A model generated the notes under the pieces. That model was not told the DNA's origin and searched no databases. It saw only the letters and a program-made list of their open reading frames with translations. Below, in pieces: positions 43,101-58,100 of a stretch of 64,000 nucleotides of DNA (position 1 is its first letter; each line of letters starts with the position of its first letter). The stretch covers positions 62,001 to 126,000 of the forward strand of contig JASANG010000157.1 of assembly GCA_030248215.1 (NCBI GenBank). The letters run 5' to 3'. Position numbers and translations under genes: made by a program. This stretch comes from Enoplolaimus lenunculus (taxonomy: Eukaryota > Nematoda > Enoplea > Enoplida > Thoracostomopsidae).

Positions 43101-46100
43101 TTTGACATTGGTGGAACTTTTAACAAAACTCCTTTTCTTTTAATACAGAACGTTCTCAAGGTATTGGCGTAGATAAGAGGGTTGGCAGATTGGTAAATTA
43201 ATACCACCCTTGCCATGGTCAATGGTTGTAGATGATCTGTTAGTGAGTTAGGAAAACTAATTGTATTTGCTCAAGCATATTCAGATGATGTGACAATTGC
43301 ACAGGGCAAATCGTTAGAGACTGCAGCGCGCAGAATAAATTGGGCACTAAAACAGTTTGTGTGTGGTGCACGAAGAATGGCTTCGAGGTTCAAACATCTA
43401 AAACTCACTTAGTGCATTTCTCTCACAGGCGAAGAATTTGTGTTGTTACATGTATTCTTCTTGATAGACAGAAGCTCAGTCTCAGTAAAGAAGTTAAATA
43501 TCTAGGTGTCATTTTTGATTCAAAACAAAATTGGAATTCGCATATTCAGTACATCACTCGAAAATCTGTTCGTAATCTCATGATATGTCAAAGATTTTGT
43601 TGAAAGAACTGAAGGCTGCGACATAAACTTCTTTGATACTTATACAATTCAGTAGTCCTACCATCTAATCTATATGGTGTAATAGTTTGGTGGCATACAT
43701 AGGACTCGTGTTGAATACGTAAAAAAGAAAGGTTCAACAATTAGCTCTTTTGAGTATAACAGGCGCCATGAGAACAACTCCAACAGAAGGATTGGAGACG
43801 CTTTTGTGTATTGTTCCAATTAGTGAAAAATGTAAACTTGAGGAGGAAAATAATTTCGAATCTAAGTACAATTCAATCAGAACGTACTTCAAATTTGTCC
43901 GATTCCCACTCTTACCTTGCGATCCTATAATTAAAGTCTTTCACAAAGACAAGAATTTATTAAACGATGATTCCGTTGCATATAACTATGACAACATTCT
44001 TTTTAAACATTGTCAGACATATTTGTGCTTCTTCACTGATGGATTTAAAATTTCTTTTGAGTTCAATTCTCATAAAAGCACAGGGGCTGGTTAATATATT
44101 CCTGGCTCCGCTGATTTCCATGTTAAGCTTGGATCTTGTTCGCTGGTCCAGGCAGAGGTTATCGCCATTGAAAAATGTGCCTCCTACTTGTTAGGTTGTG
44201 GTGTTAAGAAAGTGTTTCGCGATTTTCAGTGAGTCAAGCTGCAATTAAAGCACTGGATAACCCTTTATAGACGCCAACTTTATAAGCTCTCTGCTCATAA
44301 ATATTTTAGTTTAATCTGGGTTCCAGCAGGGCACTGTAATTTTACAGGGAATGAAATTGCCGATCGGCTAGCTCGTTCAGCGTGATGAAGCTTTTGCATG
44401 GTCCAGAACCATTTTCAAACGTAGCATTATCGACAGTAGTGAGTTCGATTGGAAAACAAATATTGGAGAGAGTTAAGAAATGGACATGTTATTTGTGGAA
44501 GTTAGAGAAGCATCGTCTGAGCTTAGGTGTTAGAGCTCTGAGTGGGCATTGCAAGTTGAATTATCACTTGCATAATCTTAAATTGACAACAACTAAGAAA
44601 TATTCTTTTTGTCTCACCTCTTGAGTTGCAAGAAATAGTCGTCTTACGGGAAGATGTCTTTGGGGCGACGGGTCTTCAGCAGAATCGGAGTTCGCCGCTG
44701 GATATTAGGAAGATCATTCGCTTTTCGCTTTTTAGTAGAATCTAAACAAGAACTTTAGGTCTGCTCCGCAGTGGGAGATGGAACAAGAAATGGCGGTGTA
44801 ATGGGCTTTTACAGTCTGCACACTTTGTATGTCATCTTCTCTTTATCTATCTATATATCTAGTTGAGTAATAAAATCAAGTGAACCTTACTTACTTGCAG
44901 TGTACATACAACCTGATAACCGGTTTCGGTGAACATCGACATCCGGCTCCGGTATTTTTGTTATTCAACTGCACTGTATGCTCTCTTGAAAGCAAACTGT
45001 GATGATGCCCATCGCCATTGCTTACTGATTCTTTAATATCACGGCCAGGAATCGCAGGACAGCCAGTCATAAAATCGTTTGTCAGAAATGGACGCAACAC
45101 AACTGACCACAAGACGCTTGGGGTCACCAAGGAACCAGTCGGCCGGTCAAAATGAATCGGAATCAGGACAACCGGCATCTGAAATGTGTATAAAGTATTG
45201 GCCTTTCCCTCTTACCATAATCCATATTCTCAAAATGTCATGTGTAGCACATATCACCAGTTAGTGAATGCTCTTGTAACTTTCTAACCAGCATAAGGTG
45301 TGATCCAAAACCCGGCAAGTTTTCCGCACCTAACTCTAACCGGCGATAGGTGCTATATACAGTTGAACCAAGCTATTACTTGATCCTGTTAATTTACCAA
45401 ATAATCATTTCTGGCTGAATTATTGAAGCTAACTAAAACCGCAGAACGTGACTCAAGGCGAAGTTTCCGTTTACAAATCAATACGTAGTTCGGGAGTTCG
45501 ACCCCTTCCCGAGCATGATTAGAGCTGTCTGGACATAACCATTGGAGAGAGCCACTTCAACAACGTGCCGCAAACTGTCTGCATTTTTCGCTATTTTAAA
45601 GTTGCAAGGGGTACTCACAAGTCACAATACAATAATAGAAAACATATACTGTTATAGCTCACACTCACGGAGGGCAGGCGACAAATTATCCAGAAGTTTT
45701 CGAGAACAACACAAAAACTCTCTTCAAAATGTTTATGAGCCGTAACCTCCCAGGTCACACTTACTTGCGATAATTTGTCTACAGAATCGTGTTTCAGTAA
45801 AACTTTGGTGGCACGGTCGTCACATTCCTATGATATTTAATTAACATTGAATGCATACACAGATATAAATTTAATGTTAAACGAAACAATACACAAACTA
45901 TGCTCACAGAATAATGTTTTGGTTACCAGTAGGTCGCACTGTACACACTATGCTCAAGACCATGCATTGAGTAATTAAGCTTCACGTGCCTTTAAAACAT
46001 ATAAAAAACTGTATCAATACAAAGCATTAGTAACCAACCAGCGAACCAATAAAACAACACCACGTACTTGTAATAATCTAATTGTATTCTGTGTGAGCAA

Positions 46101-49100
46101 TGTCGGTGTTATATCGAGCACAACATCATCAATTTGGCGGCCGAATACATACACGACCCTAAAACAAGACAAATTAGCTGGGCATTCGCTGGGTATAAAT
46201 GGAGTGAGGACTTAAACCGGGGAGCCGGTTGGTAAAGGGCGAAAAATGACAAGTGTGTGAGGCAGGGATGGGAGTCTGAATGAAAACGTTGGGACTGAGA
46301 CTGGGACAGTCTCAAGTTCTTTGAGACTGAGACTTGAGACTTTTTCGGAGTCTCAGAAATTTTTTGCAACAATACCGAACCATTTCAGAAAAATTTTAAA
46401 TCACGAATACAGAAGGTCCTATTCCGCTCAAAAACATTAACCATACAAGATTGAAAAAAACAACGTAAACACGGTATATTCATTTATTTGGCACAAAATA
46501 CACACATAACAATCACATACCAGTCGTAGTGGGACTACATTTATTGAGTGAAGCTCGAACACACGCTAGCAATTAAGGTAATATGCAAATTAGTTATTAG
46601 CTATCTATTCATTTATCGGTTTTGGAGGTTTGTAAACAATTTATTCAGATTGCTCGAACCCAAAACCCTTCAGTCACCCTAATAATTATCGAAATCAGAG
46701 TTGTTCTTCCCGGAAAAAATTATGACCGAAAAAATGAATTTTTCCATTTTTCCGGAAAAAATCGAAAAAAACTATTCTTTATCTGAGTGATCGATTAGCC
46801 CACCCTTAGCCTCCGTTCGCTCAAAAATGCTTGCATTTTGAAAGTTTTTGCATATTTGAGCTTCGGATGACATCCTCTGATCATTTCATGCCCAAATCCG
46901 AATTTTTGAAAAGTTGATTTTTAAGGCCACAATTTCAGCCCCCTGAAACCCAAAATTTTTTTCGATAAGTTGGACAAACTGTATATCACTGACTAGTTAG
47001 GCAGATGTCTGATTGGAAATGTTTAACAATATTTGTCTTAGCTCCGCAACCTATGTCAAATGGTATATAATTTGTATAGTTTTTCGACAAAATTATTTTG
47101 AGTGCAGAGGATGAATTTGGGACCTTAAAATTCGAATTTTTTTAAAATTTAAGTTTTGGCATGGAATTACTAGGTCATCAGAACATCAGAAACTCATGAG
47201 TGGAGCGAGCTAAACAAGTCGCAATTCTTTTTTAAGTATATATTAAACCCCAATATACTTTTGGGTTTTTTCTGACATCGAAACCTCTCAACTGTTGCAA
47301 CCTCGCGAGCAATGCGAGGTTGAAGTTAGACGTATTCTTGTGTTAAATCATACGGTAAAAGCAAGCTTTCAATTTTGAGCACCCTAACTTTGGCCCCACT
47401 GTCGACAAAACCTGGTGAGTGAATATATATAAGAATCGTTAATATTCTTCCATTTTTTCCAATTTTTTACCTCCCTCGGAAAAAATGGAAAAACGATTTT
47501 TTCCGGTAATTTTTTCAAACAGTCCGAATTTTGTTTTGACAATTAAGCTAATATGCAAATTTGCTATTATCTATTAGCTACCTACTCAATTATCGGTTGT
47601 ACAGCTTTGTAAACAATTTATTCAGATTCCTCGCACCCAAAAACCTACAGTAACCCTAATAATTATTGAAATAATTTAAAAAGTCTTAATTTTGTCTTGT
47701 CAATTAAGCTAATACACAAATTAGCTATTAGCTAACTGTTCAATTATCAGTTTCGGAGGTTTGTGAACAATTTAGTCACATTCCTCGCACCTAAAAACTC
47801 TTTAGTGCTGAAATTAGACTGCTTTTAACATTAATAATTAGTGAAATATTGTAAAAAGACCTAGTGTAGGCTTAAAAACTATGCTAATATGTAAATTATC
47901 TATTAGCTAACTACTCAATTAACGGTTTCGGAGGTTTTTAAACAGTCTATGTAGATTCCTCTCACCCAAAAACTCTTTAATGCTGAAATTAGATTGCGTG
48001 TAACTGTAATAATTAGTGAAATAATGTAGAAAGTCCTAATTTAGGCTTAATAAATTATGCAAATTAGCCTGTAGCTAATAAACGGCTTAAAATTCTAAAA
48101 CCCCAATGCGAGTTTAACACCCCAGGATAATTGGCTTTCAAACAAAAAAAGTTTATCAAAATCGGTTCAGCCGTTCCTGATATTTTTTCGGACGCACGGA
48201 CGGACGTCCACCTTTTGACCCCAGAGTACAAAACATAAAACGCTTCACGAAACTCCGAGTTTCGCTTCGCTCAATCATAGAGTCCATATATCAATCATAT
48301 AACAATGTTATGAAACAGCATAAAATTTTTTGTGTAAAAATAATAAACAATTAATGAACAACTTGCCACAACTGGTACTCCTGGATGGCATTGATACCGG
48401 AGTCTCAGTTTCTAGACCTGAGACTGACACTGAGACTGAGACTCCCATCCTTGGAATGAGGAGGTAATTTTCACAGGCAAAGTTACGTTTTAAGAGAAAA
48501 TTCATATAAATAGGCCTAATCGCTCTGATATAACATGTAAACACATTAGACGTTTATCTATTACATTATAACTGAAAAATTATACAAGTGTGTTCAACGG
48601 CAAAAAAGTTGAATTTTTAAGGCAATAAAATACTCAACCGGGAAGGGGGGCAAAATATCGAGTGAATGATTTGAAGCGAACCATCAGGGCAGTGTTGATA
48701 AATTATGAGCATTTTTACAGCAATTTCACTAATTTCTACATTTTTCAAAAATACTTGAACCACCAGGTTTCATTTATTATTTATTCGCCAGGTAAAGGTG
48801 CATGCCCCACACAAAAAGCGGTTTTCAAGCAAAATTATCGCATTGTAAAGTGCTTATTGTGAAACTTCAGCTTCGCAGCTTTAGGCGCTACCCAGATCTA
48901 AAGACAATATAAACGGAAAAAGATTTAATCCCATTCATGCGTGTTTTGAAAAGAATTTGCAGCAGCACTTACACATGGGAATGGAACTTACCGATTAATA
49001 TTATGACAAATCCGCGGAATGATACGTGCCATTGTAATGAGATCAAGCCACGGTATGGGTGTTGCATTGCTGCTCAGTGCCGCGACGTAGCTGTACGACC

Positions 49101-52100
49101 GTTTATCGCCCTGAAATACAAAGCCAACACTTTACTGACACACCAATTGGTCTTGAAACAATGCGCCCGCCATGGCATACCAAACTAAATATATATGGAT
49201 GTGCCGATACCGAACCGATTCCAGCTTTAGTACAACATGCTTAATTAACAGATAGGATACGTACTACATTACATCACTATATGAAGACTTCAAAAACCCT
49301 AACCATAATAAACTATTATAATTTTAGACGAACAGTTCATTTCAATTAATTTTTTTCAAACACAGACGCAAGAACGAAATAAGTTTTCCTGACCGGACAC
49401 ACTGATTTGCGCCCAGAAATGAAATTGATAGCATTCAAACTGACTGTGATGTGCAAAAAGTATCGGCAAAGAATCGGCAATTTTTATGCAGTGCCGTTGC
49501 CGATACTCCCGAAAACTGGCGATTATTACCGATGCCGATTAATCGGCACATCCCTATATATCGTAATCAACATTTTGCATGATCAGCTTCAAATCTAGCG
49601 GTTCGCAACTTAGATCCCCAGGTGACCAAAACGGTACACCAAAATCGATTTGCAACCCCACTGCCGTGGTTTAAGTCTTCTAATCAAGATTTTGAAGCCC
49701 AAATAAACATTTCTAATCCTTAAAAACTTAACTTTCTTTAAGTGTATACACTTACTTACATATCAGATATGGTTCATGTGATTTTTTAAAAAAACAGTAA
49801 TTTTGTCGGTTAAAATTCATCCTCCCCACTCAAGATTTCTCGTTCAGTTGAAAGTGTCCCCGCTCCACCAGGGATGGAAGTCTCGGTCTCGGTAAGTCTC
49901 GGGAAACCTATAAAAAGTGGAAGGTAATCATAGTTAACCGTTAGGTATGTCAATTGTCAATAATCAATACGTGTTTAAAAGTTTGTAGCAAACTGTTGCT
50001 CGTGCCTTTTGTGTTTATAATATACTCGATCAATGCCGTTTTATGCTTTTGCGACCATCAAATCTTTTTAAAATTCAACACGAGATGGCAATATTTTAGC
50101 GCTATAATGGTATACAAATGGGATTTTATTTAGTGAAAATAGCATGACCGATTATTATACGAAAGGAGTAAAACAACACTCCACAAACGAATTCTAGTGA
50201 AACCCTGGTGCATACTTGAGTTTCTGTATGGCTGTATTGATGAAAAATGATTTCTGCTGAATACGATTTCGCTGTGAATCTGTGAGTTTTCATGGTTGCG
50301 CAATATTTATGAGTAGATAGATATCATGTAAATCACAAAAAACTTTGAAAAGCGCAAAAAACTTCAAAAAAGAATTAAACTAATTTACTTTAAAAATTCA
50401 AATTTTTTTCGGTAATTGTCAAAAATTGACTGACAGAGAATTTTCCTAACCGGTCTCGGTAGTCTCGGTTTTTTAACGAGACCACCCATCCCTGCGACCC
50501 AGCCAATGCCATCAAATGACGTATCTTAAGAGTTGGGAAGTGCCGATTAATCGGCACCGGTAATAATCGGCAGTTTTCGTGAATATCGGCATCGGCACTG
50601 CATTTGCCGATACTTTTCGCACATAACAGTCAGTTTGAATGCTATCAATTTCATTTCTGGACGCAAATCAGTGTGTCCGGTCAGGAAAACTGATATCTTT
50701 CTTGCGTCTGTGTTTGAAAAAACTAATTGAAATGAACCGTTCGTATAAAATTATAATCGTTTATAATAGTTAGGGTTTAAGCCTTCATATAATGATGTAA
50801 TGTAGTATCCTATCTGTTTATTAAACATGGTGTACAAAAGTTGGAATCGGCATCGGTTCGGCAAAATTTCAAGATAAGAATCGGCATCGGCATCGGCAAA
50901 AATTTTGGTATCGGCATATCCCTAGTTAAGAGTGATTAAATGTTGCCAATTTTTTGGATATTATAAACTTAATTACCTGGACGCCAACAGATTTAATCGG
51001 CAACAAAGTGGAATGCAAATCCACACGCGTTGTTACTTTTTCAAGCCGTTCTTGATCTGCATCGCTAAGCACGTTTGTTATTCTTTGTAACATGGAATTG
51101 TCCTAAAACATTAATCATAAGAATGACGCTATACAGTTTTAGAATTATAAAGATTCGACGTAGTGCAGCATGAAGATACTACACAATAAGTATAGCACCA
51201 CGCTACGAGTCGACATCAATTTTCGCATTGCTTAAATGTTTTTCGTGTTCTTTCTATGGAACTGTACCCCTCAAACCCTACAGATTACTTTTCCAAGTCC
51301 TTATAACCAAAATCGCTCACATTAGACAAACTTTCATGAAATCGAACAATTGCGCGCAATAACAATTGCGTCTGTGTGAATGTTTGATCTCTGTACGGCT
51401 CAACAGCGCATAAGATGCGAATCGCCAGACCAGGGCCTGAAAATAAATATTCACTTCTGCTCATTGAACACACACAGAGAGAGATTTGGTTAAATCACGT
51501 GGCACCTTTTACAAACAATCACCATCACCGTTGCAGCTCTACTCGACTCCCATTTGACGCATTTTTTCTCTCTGAATCAAATTTGATATTTTTAGTTACC
51601 TGGAAAAGGGTGTCGTTGCACTATAGCTTCGGGCAAATTTAAATCAGCGCCCAAGCGGCGGACTTCGTCTTTGTGAAAGTCACGTAATGGTTCAATAACA
51701 CAACCCTGTAAACAGTACAGCAGCTGAATAGAACATGATTTCTGGTGCAGAGCGATATGTGTTATAAATCGTATTTTTTATGTCTTGAATACTGAATACT
51801 ATTTGCACCTTTTACTACATCAGACATTTCGCCACCCAATTTCGAGTGGAAGGCTTTTTTGGAGCCTGTGGACAGGGTGCAACCGGAATTCCGGTTCCGG
51901 CATTTTCACCTTCCGGTTCCGGTAAATTTTTACCGGATTAAAAAATTCCGGTGTTATAATTTGGCCGTTTTCTTAACTTTGCTAATTTTTAAGAATCTCT
52001 TTTGAAAGCCACTTGTACTCCGAATATAAGCCATTGATGGTGGATTTCACTTCAGTCGACGACGAAAATCTAAAATACAACAAATAAAATAAATACCTAT

Positions 52101-55100
52101 GTTCGACTATGGGTGTTTCACAAATAATAGAGCAAAAAATAGGATTAAAATGAAATTCTTGGTGAAATGCATTTTTCACTTTCCGGTCCCGGTAAAATTT
52201 TCAAATTCCGGTTCCGGTAAATTGTAATTCCGGTTGCACCCTGCATGTGGAATTTAATGAGCGGGGTCGTTTAAAACGTTTTTAGCAATTATTTTCTTTA
52301 AATACGCTATTCCAAAGCTTAGAGGTCGCGCTAACACATTTCTTTTTTTATTTTCATAATTATTTAAGGCCAGGGATTCGAATGGGGGGGCTGCTCACGG
52401 AGATTTCTCGAGTGAAGGTATTTGAAGCGAAATATTAGGTCATATGTAACCTAAAGACCTGCCTTCGGTTCCGGCTTCCTCAAATTTTAACAACCTCCAG
52501 CTCGGCTACTGTTCATTGCCAGTTGCACCTTGGCACTCACATAAACCCACCGAAAAAATGAAATACTCCAAACAAGGTATGTGCCAATACCGATTTCAGT
52601 TTTAATACAAGATGAACATTACATCATTATAAATTCGAAGACTTAAACCGTAACAGTTTCCATGATCAGACGAATCAATATACGCAAGCAAATGAAATAT
52701 ACAGCATTCCAAATTTTTTGAAGTGCCGTCGCCGATACTCACAAAAAGTGGCAATTATTACTGATGCCGATGCCGAATAATACAAACTCTGTGAAATACA
52801 AAACGCTCGCCATACTTTCTTTCTCAACTCGCGAACCAACTCTGTATCGTTGTGATGCGTTTTGATAGCATCGGCAGCGCCGCTCGCAATTGCACTTGCG
52901 CTTTCGATTAGATCAGGTCGCAGAGTGCCTTGAGCGAACATTACATCGTCCGGATTCAGCTGGAGCTTTTCCATTATTTCCTCGCGAACCTGAAAATTTT
53001 TAATTAAGTATTCTCTTCTAATAATACTTTTAAGTATTTTCACAGATATTGCCATAATTGAAGTTTCCTTTACCCAAACACTGCCGCTGGCAGTTTTTTG
53101 AGTGTCTCAATATATTCAACCCAACACTTGTGTACTGTGCAGTTAACCATTTATATATCAAGATATCAAAACATATTTGCTCAATTTCAAGAATAAGCTC
53201 AACGAAATCACCTCCTATTTACAAAGTCTTTCGTTGGAGACATAGAAGAGGTATACTTAATTAAATAAATTTAAATTTTCGCGCACCTACAATCTATCGG
53301 ATAAACAACTTACGTACCCTCATAAACGTATCGCCAATGATTTTCCGTTTAATTTCCGGGTCAATTGTGCGACTCAGCAGGTCGGACGAAAACTTTGCGC
53401 CAGTGGCTTTGCCCGTCAGTCTGGTTGCTGCATTATAGAATAAATGACCTTTGTAATGCACTGAAATAGCAAAAAAGCAATTACAATTCAATCAAACAAA
53501 AACTCTACCAGTTGTGCTCAATACACAACCGTCAACAGCTTTTCAACTTTAAACCCGCAAACGATAAACCTACCGGAACCGGATATTTACGGTTATTGCT
53601 TTTTACATGTAAGCGTCTTTGTTATTTGGCTGTGATTACATTTCAGGGCAATTCAAGAAGTTAAAGTTTTGATACGTTTTAGCTATTTTTAACTTAAGCG
53701 AGCGAGAGTTAGCGCTTTTTTGTATTATTTCAGTATATCAGCAGCAATTATAAAGTTTACAATAGACGAAAACCTTGAGCGCGCTAAAATACAGCGGAAA
53801 AATAAATTATTTTAACATATACAATATCCGGTATCCGGTTCCGGTAAATTAATATCCGGTCGCACCCTGGTTAAAAGTTAATAAATTTTCGAAATATGCC
53901 AAAAAGGTGTCGTTTTTTTGAGAACACATTCCACTGCTAAAGTTGCTTTTAACCATGAATAACTTAATACCGGTACAAATTCCCCTTGTTTATAGATTAG
54001 TTTACTAAATCAACTAAAAATACGTAAAAAAATCTCCGCAACCTGTAAGGTAGTTCAGAGCCTTAGCCTTAGCAGTAAACTTGTGTGAAACAATCACCTC
54101 GTAAATGCAAATTGACTTGTGCGTTTCTAAGCGATTGCGCAACCGCTTGTGATTCTTGTTTGCGCATAAATCCATTATCGATGTGAATTGCAATAATTTG
54201 ATCGCGCGTTAATGCTTTGCCAAGTAACGCGGCACATACTGTTGAGTCAACACCGCCTGACACAAACACCTTTAAATTGAAATATGCCGTATATACAACA
54301 TATGAACTATTTCTTACGACAAAAACATGGCCATATATGAAAAAATCAAGACAAAAAATATTTACAAAATAAATCCCTCCATTAAAGTTTAAAATAAACA
54401 AAATTTTCCCCCTCTGGCTTCTCCATAGTGTAGGTGGGTGGGGGCGGCAAGTTGTCGTGCACCCAGTAAAGTTTTGGCGCCCAACAGCTCGCGCTCACCA
54501 ACAGAGTGGTGGCTATTGCCCGATTCATACCCCCAATTCCGACTGAAATCTCAACCCTTTTTAAAATCTTACTGTACATATATTATTGATTACATTTTTT
54601 ATTACTGTTTCCATGACGGTCTAGGCTCGCAACTGTTGTAAAATAACAAAACTTTAACGACAAAATTTGAGCCTCGGTTCCGAACCAAAGGTCATTGAAT
54701 TGTTACACCAGACAAAATTTCGTTCCACCCGCTGTACCGAATGACTCCAGCAGTTCTTGCCCAATGGCAAACATTTACGCCTGTGGAGATTCCAAAATAT
54801 TTCAGCTAATGCTCAAATTCTAAAGATTCCGACAATCTCACGATTAGAAATTAATTTAACGCCGAGCATAGCGAAAAACAAACTGACCAAAACTTTTTTA
54901 TTCTTTACAACAGATCGAATTTCGTTAACGCATGACATTTCGCGATTTTCCATGGTGTAATTGCCACGAAATCCAGCAACAACTTTCAAGAAGTTGTCCA
55001 GCATCTGTAACAAAATACCCAATCAGAATATTGTGCTACGTACGAGAAGACTACTACTTAACTTCATAAGACATGCCAAATTCTTTTGCTACGAAGACAG

Positions 55101-58100
55101 TGGCAAACTTTGGATGACGAATCAAATGGAGACTTTACAAGAACACTATAAGCCAGTCAGTGTAGGGAAATACCTTACTTTCAGGCCGGCATTTTTTCAC
55201 CTTTCGGTTCCGGTATCGCATGAAAAAATGACCACCAAAAAATGACCCCGGCCACATTTTTATGCGGGTCCGATTTTCATAGTACCGTCGTGTGAAAATG
55301 AATTCTATTAAAAGAGACCCCCCGGCCATTTTTACGCTGCCAAAATAATAATGAAATATCGACCCCCATGAAAAATGACAACCGTTTCAATCCAACCAAA
55401 GGTTGCAGCAGGAATGAAACGTCATTGAGATTCTGTCATTCAATACACTTGCAGATGCTTAATGTGCACGCTATAAAATGGAGCGAAATGAACAGTTCTC
55501 ATAGTTGTCTATGCTTGTTAGGTTCTAAGTATTTGCGTTTGTGACCGTGCAATTTAGTAATAATAACGTTCTTTAAAACATGATTGTGTTAAAATTAGTA
55601 TCAACATCGGTATCGGCATATATAGGTTTGGCATCAGCAAAATTTAAAAATAAGAATCGGTAGCGGCACTGGCAAACCTTTGGAGTCCACACATCACTAT
55701 TTTCTAGAAAATTGTTAGACATTGTACACTAACAAAGTCCACATATCCCTGAGAAAAATGGCTAATACTTCACACATTTTGTACTGAGAAATATGATAGT
55801 TATTTCTAAAACATTAATGTTGACCTCGGCACTAGCTGGGGGAAGTGGTCTGGATTAACCTAGAATGCCCACCGAAAAATTCTTTATCTGCCATTGCAAC
55901 AGGGCCTGTGGGGGCAGGCAACGCTAGGCACGCCCGTGTTTTACCCTAATGCAGGGTTCACATTAATACATTTTATGAGGACACCGGGAACGACATATCC
56001 TGGGGTTAACGAGTGGCAATTTTTAAAATTGCCACTCGTTAACCGTACCTTAGGACAAAATATTGTTACTGGCTTCTCCACAGCGGGGGGGGCCAGCACT
56101 TTTCGAAATTTTCATTCCCGCCCGGCGAAAATTTTGCCGCCCCCAGGAAAGCCCCCCCGGCGAATTTTCGGCCGCCCCCCAGCAAATTTTTTTGCGGGGG
56201 GCCCAGGACTTTTCTAAGCCAAAAATTTTCAATGTTAAAACATAAAGACCTGGACTTTTTAGAGGCGGACATTCGGCAAAATGTGATTTTATATTACGCT
56301 GAGTACTCATAATTTTTAATAGCGTTACAAATACCGGTAGTAACTAGTACAATTCAATAATGAACTGAAAAAACACAATTATATAAAGACCGTTTCAGGG
56401 CATACATCATTCGAAAGTACCTTGCAGCAACAAGTTCAACCCGCCTGAGCCTTATGATAAACTGAAGCTGTGTCTAATATATAAAATATATGTTAATCAC
56501 AGTTTCAATTATAGATTATCTATATTGTATATAATTGTGCTTCTTTCAACTTCTGGTAAAGTTGTCAGTAATATTAGTTAAAATTATTGTTATTAGCGTT
56601 TGCGGGGAATTTTTGTCATGTTGAGCGATGAGTAATCTTCAGTTGAGTTGGAAACACGATCTAGAATATAAAAATGGTCCAAAAAGTCGGCTTGCAAAAT
56701 TTTGAGCCTGCCCCCCAAGACCCCCCAGATCATCTGGGACCCCCAGGAAAACTGCCCCCCCAAGAAACTCCTGGGGGCACCAGGAAACGCCCCCCGGCGG
56801 AAATTTTCAAGCTGTGGAGAAGCCAGTGTTATAACCCCACCCTAGTCGTTGTCACAAATTTTCTGGTAACACGTGTTAACCTGGGGTTAACACTTTCACA
56901 GACACACAAACGCCACGCAGAACACATAAACAAACTAAACACAAACGCCGTGTGTTTAGTTTGTGCAAAACTTGTGGTTTATACACATGTTAAGTGTATA
57001 GGATAAAAATTCTAATTTTTCAGGGTCACGGGTTAACCCCACGTTATGAAGTCTTTGTGTGAGATAGAGCAGGGAGCGGAAGCGGAAAGTGCGAACGGAT
57101 GCTAAAACGTTGAACTAAGCAAGAAAAACCAAAGTTCAACGATGGTTTAATTGCTTGTCTGATATATGCACGTTGCCCCAATTTTACTCAATACAACAAA
57201 AAAAAACTGCGAACAACGTGTTGTATAGTTGTATAGAACAAGGCCAGGGGTTGTATTAATAGAGTCAGTTTAAGTTTTTAGACTAACTTTTTGTGCTTCA
57301 GCTTAAGAATAGGCTTATACTACTGTTCCGGTCCTGTTCTATACATAGGCCGCAAATGTGCTAGACTTTATGGCTATACAGATGCTATGTGTTATTCAAA
57401 TTTATAATAAATTATATCTAGTCGCTCGATTGTCTGATATATGCACGTTGCCCCAATTTTACTCAATACAACAGAAAAACTGCGAACAACATCAAAAGTA
57501 ATAGTTTAAAAACGGATCTAAGGAGCAACGCGACCGGAGGTGAAAGCAAAATAATAAAACTGCCTGCCGCAGAATTGCTGGACCTTATAGCTATATGTAC
57601 AGATGCTATGTGTTGTAGACTGAGTGTGTTGTCCAATTTTAGGAAGGGCGTTTACACTAGTTGAGGGCTATACAAATTCTACGGACCCATGTACAGATGT
57701 ATAGAACAAGGCCAGGGGTTGTATCAACGCGACAGGAGGTGAAAGCAAAATAATAAAACTGCCTGCCGCAGAATTGCTGGACCTTATACCTATATGTACA
57801 GATGCTGTGTGTTGTAGACATTGAGAGTATGTTGTTCAATTTTAGGACGGGCGTTATTAAATATGCTGCTGAAGTCAGTGAAGCTTTATCCAAGAAAAAT
57901 TTTAGATTTAAGTGACTAAAAACTTTATATTTAAACGCGGCTGGCTGTAAGTACGATGTCCAGAACGCGGGGGCAGGCAGGCGTGGCATCTTAATTCGAG
58001 GAGCCAGGTGATTCTGGGTGCAGCGGGACATCAGGAATTTCTCGTCTCAGACCCCTTTCGCGCGAGGTGTGCGTGTACTGAAAAAACAATAATTCAGAAT

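Noticed and set aside
51285-51320. Extension of GMPS exon 12 to the end of its open frame
   Set aside because: The later donor candidate gives the wrong phase for exon 13, whereas GTGAGC at 51320 gives an unbroken match to the family.
54382-54641. Frames in GMPS intron 7
   Set aside because: No conserved motif. The flanking exons 7 and 8 join in phase without it.
56050-56310. Pro/Gly-rich frames in family I elements
   Set aside because: They arise from C and G runs of a non-coding transposon and appear on both strands.
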